NCBI GenBank assembly: GCA_035634255.1
Contig: DASQDI010000024.1
Span: 61,961 to 125,960 of the forward strand
Reading direction: 5' to 3'
DNA from: DATLMR01 sp035634255
Lineage (GTDB): Bacteria > Acidobacteriota > Blastocatellia > UBA7656
DNA: 64,000 nt
Part shown: positions 44,976 to 53,632 of the stretch, in pieces
Layout: each line of letters starts with the position of its first letter
Position numbering within the stretch: position 1 is the stretch's first letter
The notes under the pieces: model-generated
What the model was told of the DNA's origin: nothing
What the model saw: only the letters and a program-made list of their open reading frames with translations
The model's database searches: none
Translations under genes and position numbers: made by a program

Positions 44976-46304
44976 ATGGCGAAGTTTCTTCACATTGCCG
45001 ACATACACCTGGGGATCAAGCGGTACAACCTGCCTGATCGCACGGGCGATTTTTTCAGGGCGTGGAAAGAGGTCATCGAGCGGTACGCAATCGGCCGCCG
45101 CGTCGATTTCGTCCTGATCGCGGGGGACCTGTTCGACCGCCGGAACGTCGACCCGCAGGCGGCCAATCATGCCATGTTCATGCTGCGCCGCCTCGCGGAG
45201 CAGAGGATCCCCGTCATCGTGATCGAAGGCAACCACGACCAGCATGAGTCCGTCTCCCGCTTCAGCTGGCTCCGGAGCTTTTCGCAATGGCGGTACATCA
45301 AGCTCCTGGAGCCGCACTGGGAAGAAGGCGGGGTCACCCTCAACCCGTGGAATGAGGACGAAGCTGCGGGCTCTTACATCGATATAGCCGACGCGCGCAT
45401 ATTCGGGTCGAACTGGTACGGGACGACCACGGGCAACGTGCTCCCGGTCCTGGGGGAGGCGGTCCACAGGAAGCGGCGCGAGGGCGCGGCCAACATCATG
45501 CTGCTCCATTCGGATGTCGAAGGGCAGCTCAACCGCCCCATTCAGAACGCCATCTCGATCTCCAAGCTCGTCACCCTGCGCGGGGCGGTCGATTACCTCG
45601 CCCTCGGCCACACGCACAAGCGGTTCGACATCGAGGAGTGGGCTTTCAACCCCGGCTCGCTCGAAGCTTGCAGCGTGGATGAAGCCGACACGGTGCGGGG
45701 CGCTTACTACGTGGAGACCGACGGCGAGAAGTTCCGCACCGAGTTCATACGCGCGGGCGACGATTACTTCCAGAGACCTTTCCACAGGCTTGAGTACAAC
45801 ATCAGCGGCGGCGAGGAGCCGGACGAGGTGCGGTCACAGATTTATGAGGTGCTGCGCGGGGAGTGCGCCTCTTCGGCCGGCCTCGAACAGGAGCAGAAGC
45901 CCATAATCGAGCTTACGCTGCGCGGCTCGCTCGGCTTCAAGAATTCCCTCCTGAAGCTCGACAAGCTGAAGGAGCAGTTACTCGAAGAGTTGAGGCCGCT
46001 CGGCCTGATCGTCAACAACAAGACGATCCCGAAACAGCTCGCCGTCGCCGTCGAGCTCAACCGGGACGCCCCCAGGGGCGAGCGCGAGTTGCGGGTGATC
46101 GAGGATTTGATCAAGCCCGACCCCCGGTTCAGCGGCCGGGCGAGCGAGCTCGCCTCCGTCATCGTCGAGGTGAAGAGACTGGCCCTGGAAGGCGAGGCTG
46201 CGGAGAAGATTCTGAGCCTGATAGAAGAGCGTCTGTTCGAGCCCGTGGACGCGGGAAATCACGAAGAGAATGCGGAGGCAGTCTACGCCGAAAGCGGCGA
46301 TTGA
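44976..46304 (+). CDS. SbcD/Mre11-like DNA repair exonuclease
   Basis: A 442-residue calcineurin-fold nuclease. The five metal-binding motifs are DIHLG, GDLFDRRNVD, GNHDQHE, LLHSDVEGQ and LGHTHK. The ATG at 44976 is chosen because family members start directly with FLHIADIH; 28 upstream codons are open but lack sense. The C-terminal 200 residues (about 260-442) form a capping/dimer region richer in helices than standard SbcD. The usual ATPase partner SbcC/Rad50 is not in the window: the next gene (20 bases on) encodes an unknown 205-residue protein instead. It probably acts on double-strand breaks or hairpins. Confidence 0.85.
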   Translation: MAKFLHIADIHLGIKRYNLPDRTGDFFRAWKEVIERYAIGRRVDFVLIAGDLFDRRNVDPQAANHAMFMLRRLAEQRIPVIVIEGNHDQHESVSRFSWLRSFSQWRYIKLLEPHWEEGGVTLNPWNEDEAAGSYIDIADARIFGSNWYGTTTGNVLPVLGEAVHRKRREGAANIMLLHSDVEGQLNRPIQNAISISKLVTLRGAVDYLALGHTHKRFDIEEWAFNPGSLEACSVDEADTVRGAYYVETDGEKFRTEFIRAGDDYFQRPFHRLEYNISGGEEPDEVRSQIYEVLRGECASSAGLEQEQKPIIELTLRGSLGFKNSLLKLDKLKEQLLEELRPLGLIVNNKTIPKQLAVAVELNRDAPRGERELRVIEDLIKPDPRFSGRASELASVIVEVKRLALEGEAAEKILSLIEERLFEPVDAGNHEENAEAVYAESGD

Positions 46305-46323
46305 CGGCCTTAACTGTCCCTCA

Positions 46324-46941
46324 ATGGCGAAGAAACCCGAGGAAGGACTCATATGGGAATGGCGGGCTTTCGGTCGCACCGGCGAAGGCCTGCTCTCAAG
46401 GATCGTCTCACACCCGGTCAGGATGGGGATCGTGGGCCATAGCGGCGTGGACCTGTACCTCGTCTCCCCGGCGAGCGAGCACAACATCAAACTCCGCAAG
46501 TGGGACAGGGGGTGGCTGCTCAAATTCAAGCTGCTGCTGGACAAGAGCCCCGATTTAATCGAGCTTTACAGTGAAAGCGCGAGACAGGTCTACAGGTTCC
46601 CAATCGATCCCAAACGCCTGACGAAGGCGGCTTCCCTGCTCAACACGACCCTCAGGAAGAAGCCGTCGGCCCCCGAGCTTACGAGAAAGCAGTTCCTGAA
46701 GGCCCTGGAATCGGCTTCCCCGGCCATTTCTACGGTCGAGGTCGCGAAAGTGAGGTCCCAGTTCGAATGCGAAGAAGGGTGGATCGAGCTTGCCGAAGTG
46801 GACTTCCCGAAGCGAAAGGTGAGTTCCGTCTCGGTCCATGCGTCCAGCCTGGAAGCGGTCCAGAGGATCGTCGAGCAGATAGACCCCGGCCCCAAGCTCA
46901 AAGTCATGAACTACCTCGAAGCCTGCAAGCGCTGGAGGTGA
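46324..46941 (+). CDS. unknown protein coupled to the SbcD-like nuclease
   Basis: A 205-residue soluble protein beginning 19 bases after the nuclease gene and so likely in the same operon. I do not recognise the family. The N-terminal half (GLIWEWRAFG ... VDLYLVSP ... HNIKLRKWDRGW) has alternating basic and hydrophobic positions that recall CYTH-type triphosphate-tunnel proteins, but the ExExK motif is absent, so this is speculation. The C-terminus (NYLEACKRWR) is basic and ends in an alpha helix. The ATG at 46324 has no clear ribosome site; an earlier one at 46270 would overlap the nuclease gene. Confidence 0.6.
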   Translation: MAKKPEEGLIWEWRAFGRTGEGLLSRIVSHPVRMGIVGHSGVDLYLVSPASEHNIKLRKWDRGWLLKFKLLLDKSPDLIELYSESARQVYRFPIDPKRLTKAASLLNTTLRKKPSAPELTRKQFLKALESASPAISTVEVAKVRSQFECEEGWIELAEVDFPKRKVSSVSVHASSLEAVQRIVEQIDPGPKLKVMNYLEACKRWR

Positions 46942-47075
46942 GCAGGCGAAGACGAATCCCCTCCTGTATCGATCACTTATCGAACAATTCTTCGCAGGCG
47001 GAGGCATCTTTGTATCCACTTCAGACGCCCTCCCGCGGTATCCGGATTGCTATGTATCTTTCAGGAGGTCAAGCA

Positions 47076-48077
47076 ATGTCTGTAAAGCTGAAGAGACTAG
47101 AGGAGCAAATCATAGTGATAACCGGCGCGTCATCCGGCATCGGGCTGGTGACCGCGCGCATGGCCGCGCAGCGCGGGGCGAGGCTCGTCCTCGCATCCCG
47201 CAGCGAGGACGCGTTGAGGCAGTTGACCGATGAGATCAACGGCAGCGGCGGCCGGAGCGTTTACGTCGTGGCCGACGTGGGCAAGCAGGAGGACGTGCGC
47301 GAGATCGCGCGCGTGGCGCGAGAGGGTTTCGGGGGGTTCGACACGTGGGTCAACAACTCCGGCGTTTCGATCTACGGCAGGTTTCTGGACGTTTCTGTCG
47401 AAGACATGCGTCAACTCTTCGAGACGAACTACTGGGGCGTCGTGTACGGCTCCCTGGAAGCCGCCCGTCACCTGAGAGAGAGGGGCGGCGCGCTCATAAA
47501 CATCGGGAGCACCCTGTCCGACCGGGCCATCCCATTGCAGGGGACTTACTGCGCGTCGAAGCATGCGGTCAAAGGCTTCACCGACGCGCTCCGCATGGAG
47601 CTCGAAGAGGAAGGCGCGCCCATTTCGGTGACGCTGATCAAGCCGAGCGCGATAGACACGCCTTACACGGACCACGCAAAAAACTACATGCCGGTCGAGC
47701 CGCAGAACCCTCCGCCCGTGTACGCGCCGGAGACGGTGGCCGAGGCCATTCTGCATTCGGCGGCGCACCCCGAGAGGGACGTGTTCGTCGGCGGCGGAGG
47801 CAAGGCGCTTTCCGTCTCGGGGGAATACGCGCCGAGGCTAACCGACAAGGTGATGGAGTTGTTGATGTTCGACCTTCAGAAGTCCGACCGCCCGGCGTCC
47901 GAATCCCGGAAGAACGGGCTGTATGAAGCGTCGGGCAGCCTGGAAGAACGCGGGGGCTATGAAGGGCATGTCTCCGAGTCAAGCCTCTACACGCGGGCCT
48001 CGCTCCACCCGGTCATCACGGGCGCGGCGGTAGTCGGCGCGGGTCTGGCCGTGGCTGCGTTGTGGCGCAGGTCATAG
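47076..48077 (+). CDS. membrane-anchored short-chain dehydrogenase/reductase
   Basis: A 333-residue SDR. The cofactor motif is TGASSGIG, with Arg in ASRSED that suggests NADP(H). The active site is complete: NNSGV (Asn), Ser in INIGSTLSD, and YCASK (Tyr/Lys). After the SDR fold (about 1-255) a charged linker of about 50 residues leads to a C-terminal hydrophobic segment (PVITGAAVVGAGLAVAALW), ending WRRS, which would anchor the enzyme in the membrane with the catalytic domain in the cytosol. AGGAGG seven bases upstream decides the start. The substrate is unknown. Confidence 0.88.
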   Translation: MSVKLKRLEEQIIVITGASSGIGLVTARMAAQRGARLVLASRSEDALRQLTDEINGSGGRSVYVVADVGKQEDVREIARVAREGFGGFDTWVNNSGVSIYGRFLDVSVEDMRQLFETNYWGVVYGSLEAARHLRERGGALINIGSTLSDRAIPLQGTYCASKHAVKGFTDALRMELEEEGAPISVTLIKPSAIDTPYTDHAKNYMPVEPQNPPPVYAPETVAEAILHSAAHPERDVFVGGGGKALSVSGEYAPRLTDKVMELLMFDLQKSDRPASESRKNGLYEASGSLEERGGYEGHVSESSLYTRASLHPVITGAAVVGAGLAVAALWRRS

Positions 48078-48124
48078 AACGTCACGGCGGAGCACGACCG
48101 CCCTCTTACCTGCTCAACCTGCAG

Positions 48125-48163
48125 GACCGGCCCGCCGATATTATAAGCGTCGGCGGGCCGGTC
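48125..48163 (+). terminator. terminator after the SDR gene
   Basis: A perfect 14-bp stem (GACCGGCCCGCCGA with TCGGCGGGCCGGTC) with an 11-base loop, followed by a short T-pair. It lies 47 bases after the SDR stop and closes the core region before the AT-richer patch. Confidence 0.65.
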
Positions 48164-48285
48164 TTACCCTAACGCTTTACATCACCGCGCCGCGTGTATA
48201 ATACTGAAGTTATCCTACGAAACTCGCTCGCGTGGCCCCGGTGCATGCGACTGTCAGTTGTAAGTTGTAGCCATCACATCTTCTC

Positions 48286-49047
48286 TTAAATGCGGCTTCT
48301 TACTCTATCCAATCGCTTTTGTACCTGTTTGATTTGTGCATCGATAGCTCGAAGTTCAACATCTGTAGTATCAGCTCTCGCTTTCAAAATAACGTAGGCT
48401 TTTAATAAAGGGTTATTAAATTGGTAGAATCCACTATCCACTCTTCTAATAATTCCAGAACTTTCAAGTCGCCTCAATTGATGCGAAATGTTTACAGTGC
48501 CTGCTTCTGCTTTAGAAATTCGTCCCACCCACTCGCAAATATCTTTGTAAGCCACCGGCTCCTCAGGCCAAGAAGCTATTGCGTATAGAGTGTATTTAAA
48601 TCTCTGAGACTGTCTTATACTTCGAACAGCATCTTCATACGCCCTGGAAATAGTATGCTGTGTATTGCGAATTGCATAGTCAATGGACGCGGCCAGCTCA
48701 GATTCACCTATCAGGTAATCCTTCTTGGTACCGGCGCGAATGAAGTTAATTAGACTCCGAACGGCTCCCTCACATAATAAGTGCGTGTAATAAGGGAAGT
48801 TTGCGGAAAACTCAACTATTTGATCGACTGATTCATCTTCAACTTGAATTCCAAGCGCTTCCATACCTACGGTAATTATTTGTTTGATCTCTCTATTGGT
48901 GAGTCTGGGAACTCTGATTTCAACTAGATTCCTCTGGGCAGATTCATGACCAGCGAGAAGATCATCAATGTTTTCGGCGATCCCTACAATCATAAGGGTT
49001 GTAGGCTCATGTAACCTTAGATTGCAGATGTGATGAGCGCAGTCAGC
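48286..49047 (-). pseudogene. 5'-truncated AAA+ ATPase
   Basis: Only the second half of a Cdc6/Orc-like AAA ATPase is present. The protein-like sequence continues upstream of the first ATG (48993) as HICNLRLHEPTTL, then MIVGIAENIDDLL (sensor 1) and VPRLTNREI. A TGA at 49048 stops the frame, and no Walker A or Walker B motif can be found upstream in any frame, so the front half has been lost. The C-terminal part has a winged-helix-like region (about 190-235 of the full frame: RRLESSGIIRRVDSGFY). The DNA is AT-richer than the core. Similar ATPases act in mobile elements or defence; the role here is lost or residual. Confidence 0.7.
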
Positions 49048-49631
49048 TCAAAGATAATCTTAGACGTTGGTGAAAACAAAACATGAATAAGGCGAACACG
49101 TTAATTCGCTTCATCTCTGCTGAACAGGAGTTATATTTTCTAATCCCCTTATGGCAATGAAAATTAAGATTATTGTGGCGTTTATCTCAAGACCCGGCGA
49201 CAAAGAGTTGCAAATTTCTTGCGTATGGCAGATCACACTTGTAATAAAACCTACTTGGTATAAACTCTAAACTGTATACGAAATATAATTAATGAATTTG
49301 ATGCTGCACATTACAACCCTGAGCTAGCTCGTTGCGCTATAGATCTCACAGTATTTAGGATGAGGTGCTAACGGCGGACTTCCATTCTAACCTTGCGGCA
49401 GATCACTCACAGTACTTTATCAACAGCCCGCGAGTGAACTCCGCTTTCGCTTTTACTATTCGGATAACAGTGCCGCCCCCCGGAGCGTGAAAGCCTTTGC
49501 AGGAAGTATTGGCAGCCCCGGGAGGCAATTCGCTTAGACCGAGGGCGTACCATGTCCCTTAACAGTATGCGTCGCCCTATGCTGTCTGGTGAATCACACC
49601 ACACAAGAAAATAAAGTAAGGAGACTTTGCC
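49048..49631. other. 584-bp AT-rich intergenic region in the accessory patch
   Basis: No gene is supported. A possible plus-strand promoter (TTGCGT at 49219, 17 bases, TAATAA at 49242-49247) points at the FG-GAP gene or at a lost gene. The 10-mer GGCAGATCAC occurs at 49227 and again at 49397. The region may contain the scar of a lost ATPase 5' half. Confidence 0.45.
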
Positions 49632-50639
49632 ATGAAAGAGAGAACTAGCAAGCGTCCGGCTCAAGGCCGGTTCAAAATTTGGATCATGACGACGGCATTG
49701 TTAATGACTTTGTCGCTAACTGCTTATGCCCGGAGAATCACCACTACTGGCTATTTCTTCAGCCCTCAGAGCCAGTTGACTTCATCCTGTACTCCACAAC
49801 ACAAGCGCGCCGACTTCGACGGCGACTGCAAGACAGATATTTCCGTGTTCAACCGGAGCACGGGATACTGGACTTCTTTCAACAGTTCAAACAGGCAATT
49901 TGTAGATATCAAATTCGGACAAAGCGGCGACATCGCCACTCCCGGCGATTATAATGGGGATGGTAAGACCGACCGCGCAGTGTTTCGCCCAGGCATTGCC
50001 ACCTGGTACATAGCGACCGACACCGGCGAATTGTTGGCCAGCGTAGTATTCGGGCTAAGTGGAGATATCCCGGTCGCCCGCGATTACGACGGTGATGGCA
50101 AAACCGACATTGCCGTATTTCGCCCCTCCAACGCCTTCTGGTATATCCTCGACAGGAGTAACGGTAGTGTGACATATGTGCAGTGGGGGGTGACTGGCGA
50201 CCGCGTTGTGCCGGGCGATTATGACGGTGATGGTAAAGCCAACGTCGCTGTCTTTCGTCCCTCCCATGCCAAATGGTATATCCTCCGATCAGATGGCGGC
50301 TTCGACGCAGTAGAGTTTGGTGTGGAAAGCGATTGGCCGGTGCAGGCCGACTATGACGGCGACAGTAAGACCGACGTTGCCATATTTCGTCCCGGTACGG
50401 GCGAATGGGCCATTTTGAATAGCTCCACTGGTTCAGCGACCATCATAACGCACGGTGTCAGCGGCGACCGTCCAGTACCGGGTGATTATGACGGCGATGG
50501 TAAAGCAGATATTGCGGTGCAACGTCCGAGTAATGGATATTGGTATATTTTGAACAGTTCAAATGGCAGCAATACCACGGAACGCTTCGTGCACAATGAT
50601 TTCCCGGTTCCTGGTGGCTATCTGACACCACTTTACTGA
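49632..50639 (+). CDS. secreted FG-GAP/VCBS-repeat protein
   Basis: A 335-residue protein. Residues 1-35 are basic then hydrophobic (IWIMTTALLMTLSLTAYA), a likely signal peptide. Then come seven units of about 45 residues, each with a calcium-loop-like D-x-D-G-D motif: ADFDGDCKTD, GDYNGDGKTD, RDYDGDGKTD, GDYDGDGKAN, ADYDGDSKTD, GDYDGDGKAD and a last short one. Between them are VFRPS/W-Y-I strands. These repeats fold like a beta-propeller blade of integrin type and often bind glycans or partners on cell surfaces. It sits in the accessory patch and is AT-richer than the core. Confidence 0.85.
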   Translation: MKERTSKRPAQGRFKIWIMTTALLMTLSLTAYARRITTTGYFFSPQSQLTSSCTPQHKRADFDGDCKTDISVFNRSTGYWTSFNSSNRQFVDIKFGQSGDIATPGDYNGDGKTDRAVFRPGIATWYIATDTGELLASVVFGLSGDIPVARDYDGDGKTDIAVFRPSNAFWYILDRSNGSVTYVQWGVTGDRVVPGDYDGDGKANVAVFRPSHAKWYILRSDGGFDAVEFGVESDWPVQADYDGDSKTDVAIFRPGTGEWAILNSSTGSATIITHGVSGDRPVPGDYDGDGKADIAVQRPSNGYWYILNSSNGSNTTERFVHNDFPVPGGYLTPLY

Positions 50640-50673
50640 TAGTCGTCTGGCAATTATGTAAGTAGATAAGCAA

Positions 50674-50705
50674 CAGGGGCATCTCCCTCAAGGGAGATGC
50701 CCCTG
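50674..50705 (+). terminator. 15-bp perfect hairpin after the FG-GAP gene
   Basis: CAGGGGCATCTCCCT (50674-50688) pairs with 50691-50705 across a 2-base loop. It lies 35 bases past the stop codon. The T-run is missing, so it may be a terminator or part of the insertion site of the IS element. Confidence 0.5.
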
Positions 50706-50744
50706 GGTCATGAGACCTTAGATAGCAGGCCAATGAGGAAGTAA

Positions 50745-51312
50745 AGGAACCCCGCCGCTTGCGGCGGGGCATTACGCGGTCTCAATCGAAGAGCTTGAAC
50801 TGTGAGCCACTCTCTCTCTCAGTTCGATGATGCTGAATGTACTTGCGTATCACTTCTGCCGTTACCTTGTCGCCCACTGTTCGGGCGAAGTATCCGTCTT
50901 CCCACAATTCCCCTCCCCACAATCTTCGTTTCACCTGCGGGTACTCCCGAAATATCGCTCGCGCACTCAAGCTCTTGAACCTACTCACTACCTGCGCAAT
51001 CGAATACCTCGGCGGGAACGAACAGAAAATATGCACGTGATCAGGGCTCACTTCCATCTCTTCTATCGTGATGTCGTATTGGTCGGCTATCTCTTTAAAC
51101 ATCTCGCCGACACGGTCTGCAATCTCGCCTTCCAATATATCCTTGCGGTACTTTGGTGACCATACCAGATGATAGGCAGTATCATAGGCGGCGTGTGCTG
51201 TGCGTCTGAAAACCACGCTCGCATTCTACCCAACACTGGTCATCTTGGCATTGGGCATCGAGCCCCGTGCCAAGATGCTTCATCCATCCCCGCCGCAAGC
51301 AGCGGGGCATTA
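50745..51312 (-). mobile_element. IS200/IS605-family insertion sequence
   Basis: An element of about 570 bases with one gene (tnpA). Near the right end is a hairpin with 9-bp stem (CCCCGCCGC/GCGGCGGGG, 50750-50769), and near the left end one with a 6-bp stem (CCCCGC/GCGGGG, 51288-51307) in a similar sequence. Both are followed on the plus strand by GGCATTA. A 10-bp palindrome (CATCTTGGCA/TGCCAAGATG, 51241-51277) lies between tnpA and the left end. The ends are approximate because this family makes no target duplication and has no terminal inverted repeat. Confidence 0.75.
50782..51216 (-). CDS. tnpA: IS200/IS605 TnpA, HUH single-strand transposase
   Basis: A 144-residue Y1 transposase, full length for the family. 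The HUH metal motif is SPDHVHIF (His-Val-His) and the catalytic Tyr is in RKYIQHH. LVWSPKYRKDIL at the start is the usual first strand, and LWEDGYFARTVG is also typical. It cuts and rejoins single-stranded DNA at hairpin ends. GTG start (51216) with a weak ribosome site; the palindrome at 51241-51277 may lower its translation. TnpB is absent, so this is an IS200-type element. Confidence 0.95.
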   Translation of the reverse strand: MVFRRTAHAAYDTAYHLVWSPKYRKDILEGEIADRVGEMFKEIADQYDITIEEMEVSPDHVHIFCSFPPRYSIAQVVSRFKSLSARAIFREYPQVKRRLWGGELWEDGYFARTVGDKVTAEVIRKYIQHHRTERESGSQFKLFD

Positions 51313-51613
51313 AGAAGCTTTTTCGTAAAATTTCTCTCCTGGCATCGTTTAAGATACGACTTTCGCCAGCGAAGATTTGCCAACCCCTCTCTCACCATAT
51401 AGAACGAGACTTGCTCCTCTGCGTGCAATAGCAGTCTTAACATCAACTATCAGTTCGCTTCTCCCTTGAAGAAATCGAATGTTGGTCACAGGAGTCGCAG
51501 GGGTAAAAACATGAGGCAACTCTTTTTCTATTTTGGATACTTTACCGAGCAGAACAGCCTCCTAAAAACATTATCAAAGCCTAACAACGTGTTTCAGCCA
51601 ATTCGCCCAGCCT
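51313..51613. other. 301-bp intergenic region after the IS element
   Basis: AT-rich sequence between the IS left end and the stop of metG. I see no gene, promoter or strong hairpin here. Confidence 0.45.
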
Positions 51614-53629
51614 CTACTTCAGGCGTGCTCCGTTGGGCACGTCTTCGGTGAAGGTGGCGAGCACGGGCTTGCCTTCCTCCCCGACGGACGCGGCGAGCAG
51701 CATGCCGTTGGATTCGAGCCCCCTCAGCTTGCGCGGGGCGAGGTTAGCCACGACTATGATCCTGCGCCCGATCATGTCTTCGGGGGCGTAGTGCAGAGCG
51801 ATCCCGGCCAGGACCTGGCGCGGCTTCTCCTCCCCGACATCCACCAGCAGGCGCAGGAGCTTGTCCGCCTTCGGCACGCGCTCGGCTTCGAGGACGGTCG
51901 CCACGCGCAGCTCTACTTTCACGAAATCGTCGATGGTGATAGTCTCCGGAGTCGCGGGCGCGGCGGCCTGAGTCGCGCCCTGCGCGCCCGACGATTCGGC
52001 GGCCTGCGCGGGCGGCTGCTCCGAGGGGGGCGGCTGCGCGGCCGTTTTATCCCGGTCCTGATTTTCCGCCTTTTCGATATCTGACATTATCTTATCCTTT
52101 GCTAGTTTCGGAAACGCGGGGCTGATCTGCTCGATCTTCGAGACCGTCAGGTCTTCTCCCCATTTCGCTTCGTTCGGATTTAGCCGCAGAGGGTCGCCTG
52201 CCAACCCCATCTGCTTCCAGATTTCCCGCGTCGTCTCCGGCAGGGCCGGCGCCACGAGCGCGACCAGATGGCGGAGCCCTTCGTACGCGGTGGAGATAAC
52301 GGCTTCAAGCCCGGCGCGCGCCGACGGGTCTTTCGCGAGCTTCCAGGGCTGGTTATCCGTTATGAACTTATCGACGCGCGAGAGCCCGGCCCATGCCGCC
52401 GCGAGCCCGCGAGAGAAATTCAGCGCGCTGAACTCTTCATCGAACCGGGCCTTCGCCTGCTCTATCGCCGCCCTAACCTCCGCCGCCTCGTCGGACCCTT
52501 CGCCTAGCTTACGCGGAGCGACCCCATCGAAGTAGTTGCGGATCATAGTCAGGGTCCGGCTCGCGAGGTTGCCGAGGCCGTCGGCGAGGTCCGAGTTCAC
52601 CCTATCGACCAGGGCTTCATAGGTGACCTCGCCGTCCTGCCCGAAGGCCACTTCGCGGAGCAGAAAATACCGGATCATATCCGGCGTGAAGTGCCGGTGC
52701 AGGGTGTTCAGATTGATCGCATTCCCCAGCGATTTGCCCATCTTCTGCCCGCCCCTCAGCAGCATCCCATGGACGAACACCGTGCGGGGCACCTCGACGC
52801 CCGCGGCCAAAAGGAACGCGGGCCAGTAGACCGTGTGGAACCTCAGGATGTCTTTGCCAACCAGGTGCAGGGCGGGCCAGTACCGCCTGAATTCGGAGTC
52901 GTCCTCGCCGCTCCACCCGAGCGCCGTGATGTAGTTCGAAAGCGCGTCGAGCCACACGTAGATCGTGTGGCTCGGGTCGCCCGGCACGGGGATGCCCCAC
53001 CTGACGGAGACGCGGCTGATCGACAGGTCCTTGAGCCCGCCGGAGACGAACGAGATCACTTCATTCCGCCTCACGTCGGGCTGCACGAAGTCCGGGCGCG
53101 AGTCGTAGAGTTCGAGCAGAGGCTTCTGGAACTCCGAGAGCTTGAAGAAGTAGCTCTCTTCCGCGACCCGTTCGAGCGGCCTCTGGTGGATCGGGCACGC
53201 CGGCTCGTCGGTCTGCGTCTCGACATCCTTGAATTCGTTGCAGTTCGGACAGAACCACCCTTCGTAATTGCCCTTGTAGATGTACCCCCGCTCGTCGAGT
53301 ATCTTCCACAGCCTCTTCACCGCTTCTTCGTGATAACCGTCCGTGGTCCGAATCCAGCGGTCGTACTTCACGTTGAGCTTCGCGAAGGCGCTCTTGAACT
53401 CGTCGACTATCTGATCGACGTGCTCCTTGACCGGCACCCCGCGGGCGGCGGCCGCGCGCTCGATATTAACTCCATGCTCGTCCGTGCCGGTGAGGAAGAA
53501 CGAGTCGATCCCGCGCTGCCGCTTGAATATCGTGAGGGAGTCGGCCACGAGAGTCGTGTAGGCGTGGCCGAGGTGCGGCCTCGCGTTGACGTAGTAGATG
53601 GGCGTAGTGATGTAAAAAGTTTCAGGCAT
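51614..53629 (-). CDS. metG: methionyl-tRNA synthetase with fused C-terminal tRNA-binding domain
   Basis: A 671-residue class I synthetase that charges tRNA-Met. The HIGH-like motif is RPHLGHAYT, the zinc knuckle CPNC and CPIH (in WFCPNCNEF and ACPIHQRP), and the KMSKS loop reads KMGKSLGN, with Gly in place of the first Ser. A linker rich in Gln/Ala/Pro (about 515-560) leads to an EMAPII/Arc1-type tRNA-binding domain (KVELRVATVLEAERVPKADKLL). It ends a minus-strand operon after folE with a three-base gap. Length fits MetRS plus the C-terminal domain. Confidence 0.96.
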   Translation of the reverse strand: MPETFYITTPIYYVNARPHLGHAYTTLVADSLTIFKRQRGIDSFFLTGTDEHGVNIERAAAARGVPVKEHVDQIVDEFKSAFAKLNVKYDRWIRTTDGYHEEAVKRLWKILDERGYIYKGNYEGWFCPNCNEFKDVETQTDEPACPIHQRPLERVAEESYFFKLSEFQKPLLELYDSRPDFVQPDVRRNEVISFVSGGLKDLSISRVSVRWGIPVPGDPSHTIYVWLDALSNYITALGWSGEDDSEFRRYWPALHLVGKDILRFHTVYWPAFLLAAGVEVPRTVFVHGMLLRGGQKMGKSLGNAINLNTLHRHFTPDMIRYFLLREVAFGQDGEVTYEALVDRVNSDLADGLGNLASRTLTMIRNYFDGVAPRKLGEGSDEAAEVRAAIEQAKARFDEEFSALNFSRGLAAAWAGLSRVDKFITDNQPWKLAKDPSARAGLEAVISTAYEGLRHLVALVAPALPETTREIWKQMGLAGDPLRLNPNEAKWGEDLTVSKIEQISPAFPKLAKDKIMSDIEKAENQDRDKTAAQPPPSEQPPAQAAESSGAQGATQAAAPATPETITIDDFVKVELRVATVLEAERVPKADKLLRLLVDVGEEKPRQVLAGIALHYAPEDMIGRRIIVVANLAPRKLRGLESNGMLLAASVGEEGKPVLATFTEDVPNGARLK

Positions 53630-53632
53630 AGT

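Noticed and set aside
48187..48201. TATAAT-like box with TTTACA upstream, plus strand
   Set aside because: The spacer is only about 15 bases and no plus-strand gene follows for 1.4 kb; likely chance in AT-richer DNA.
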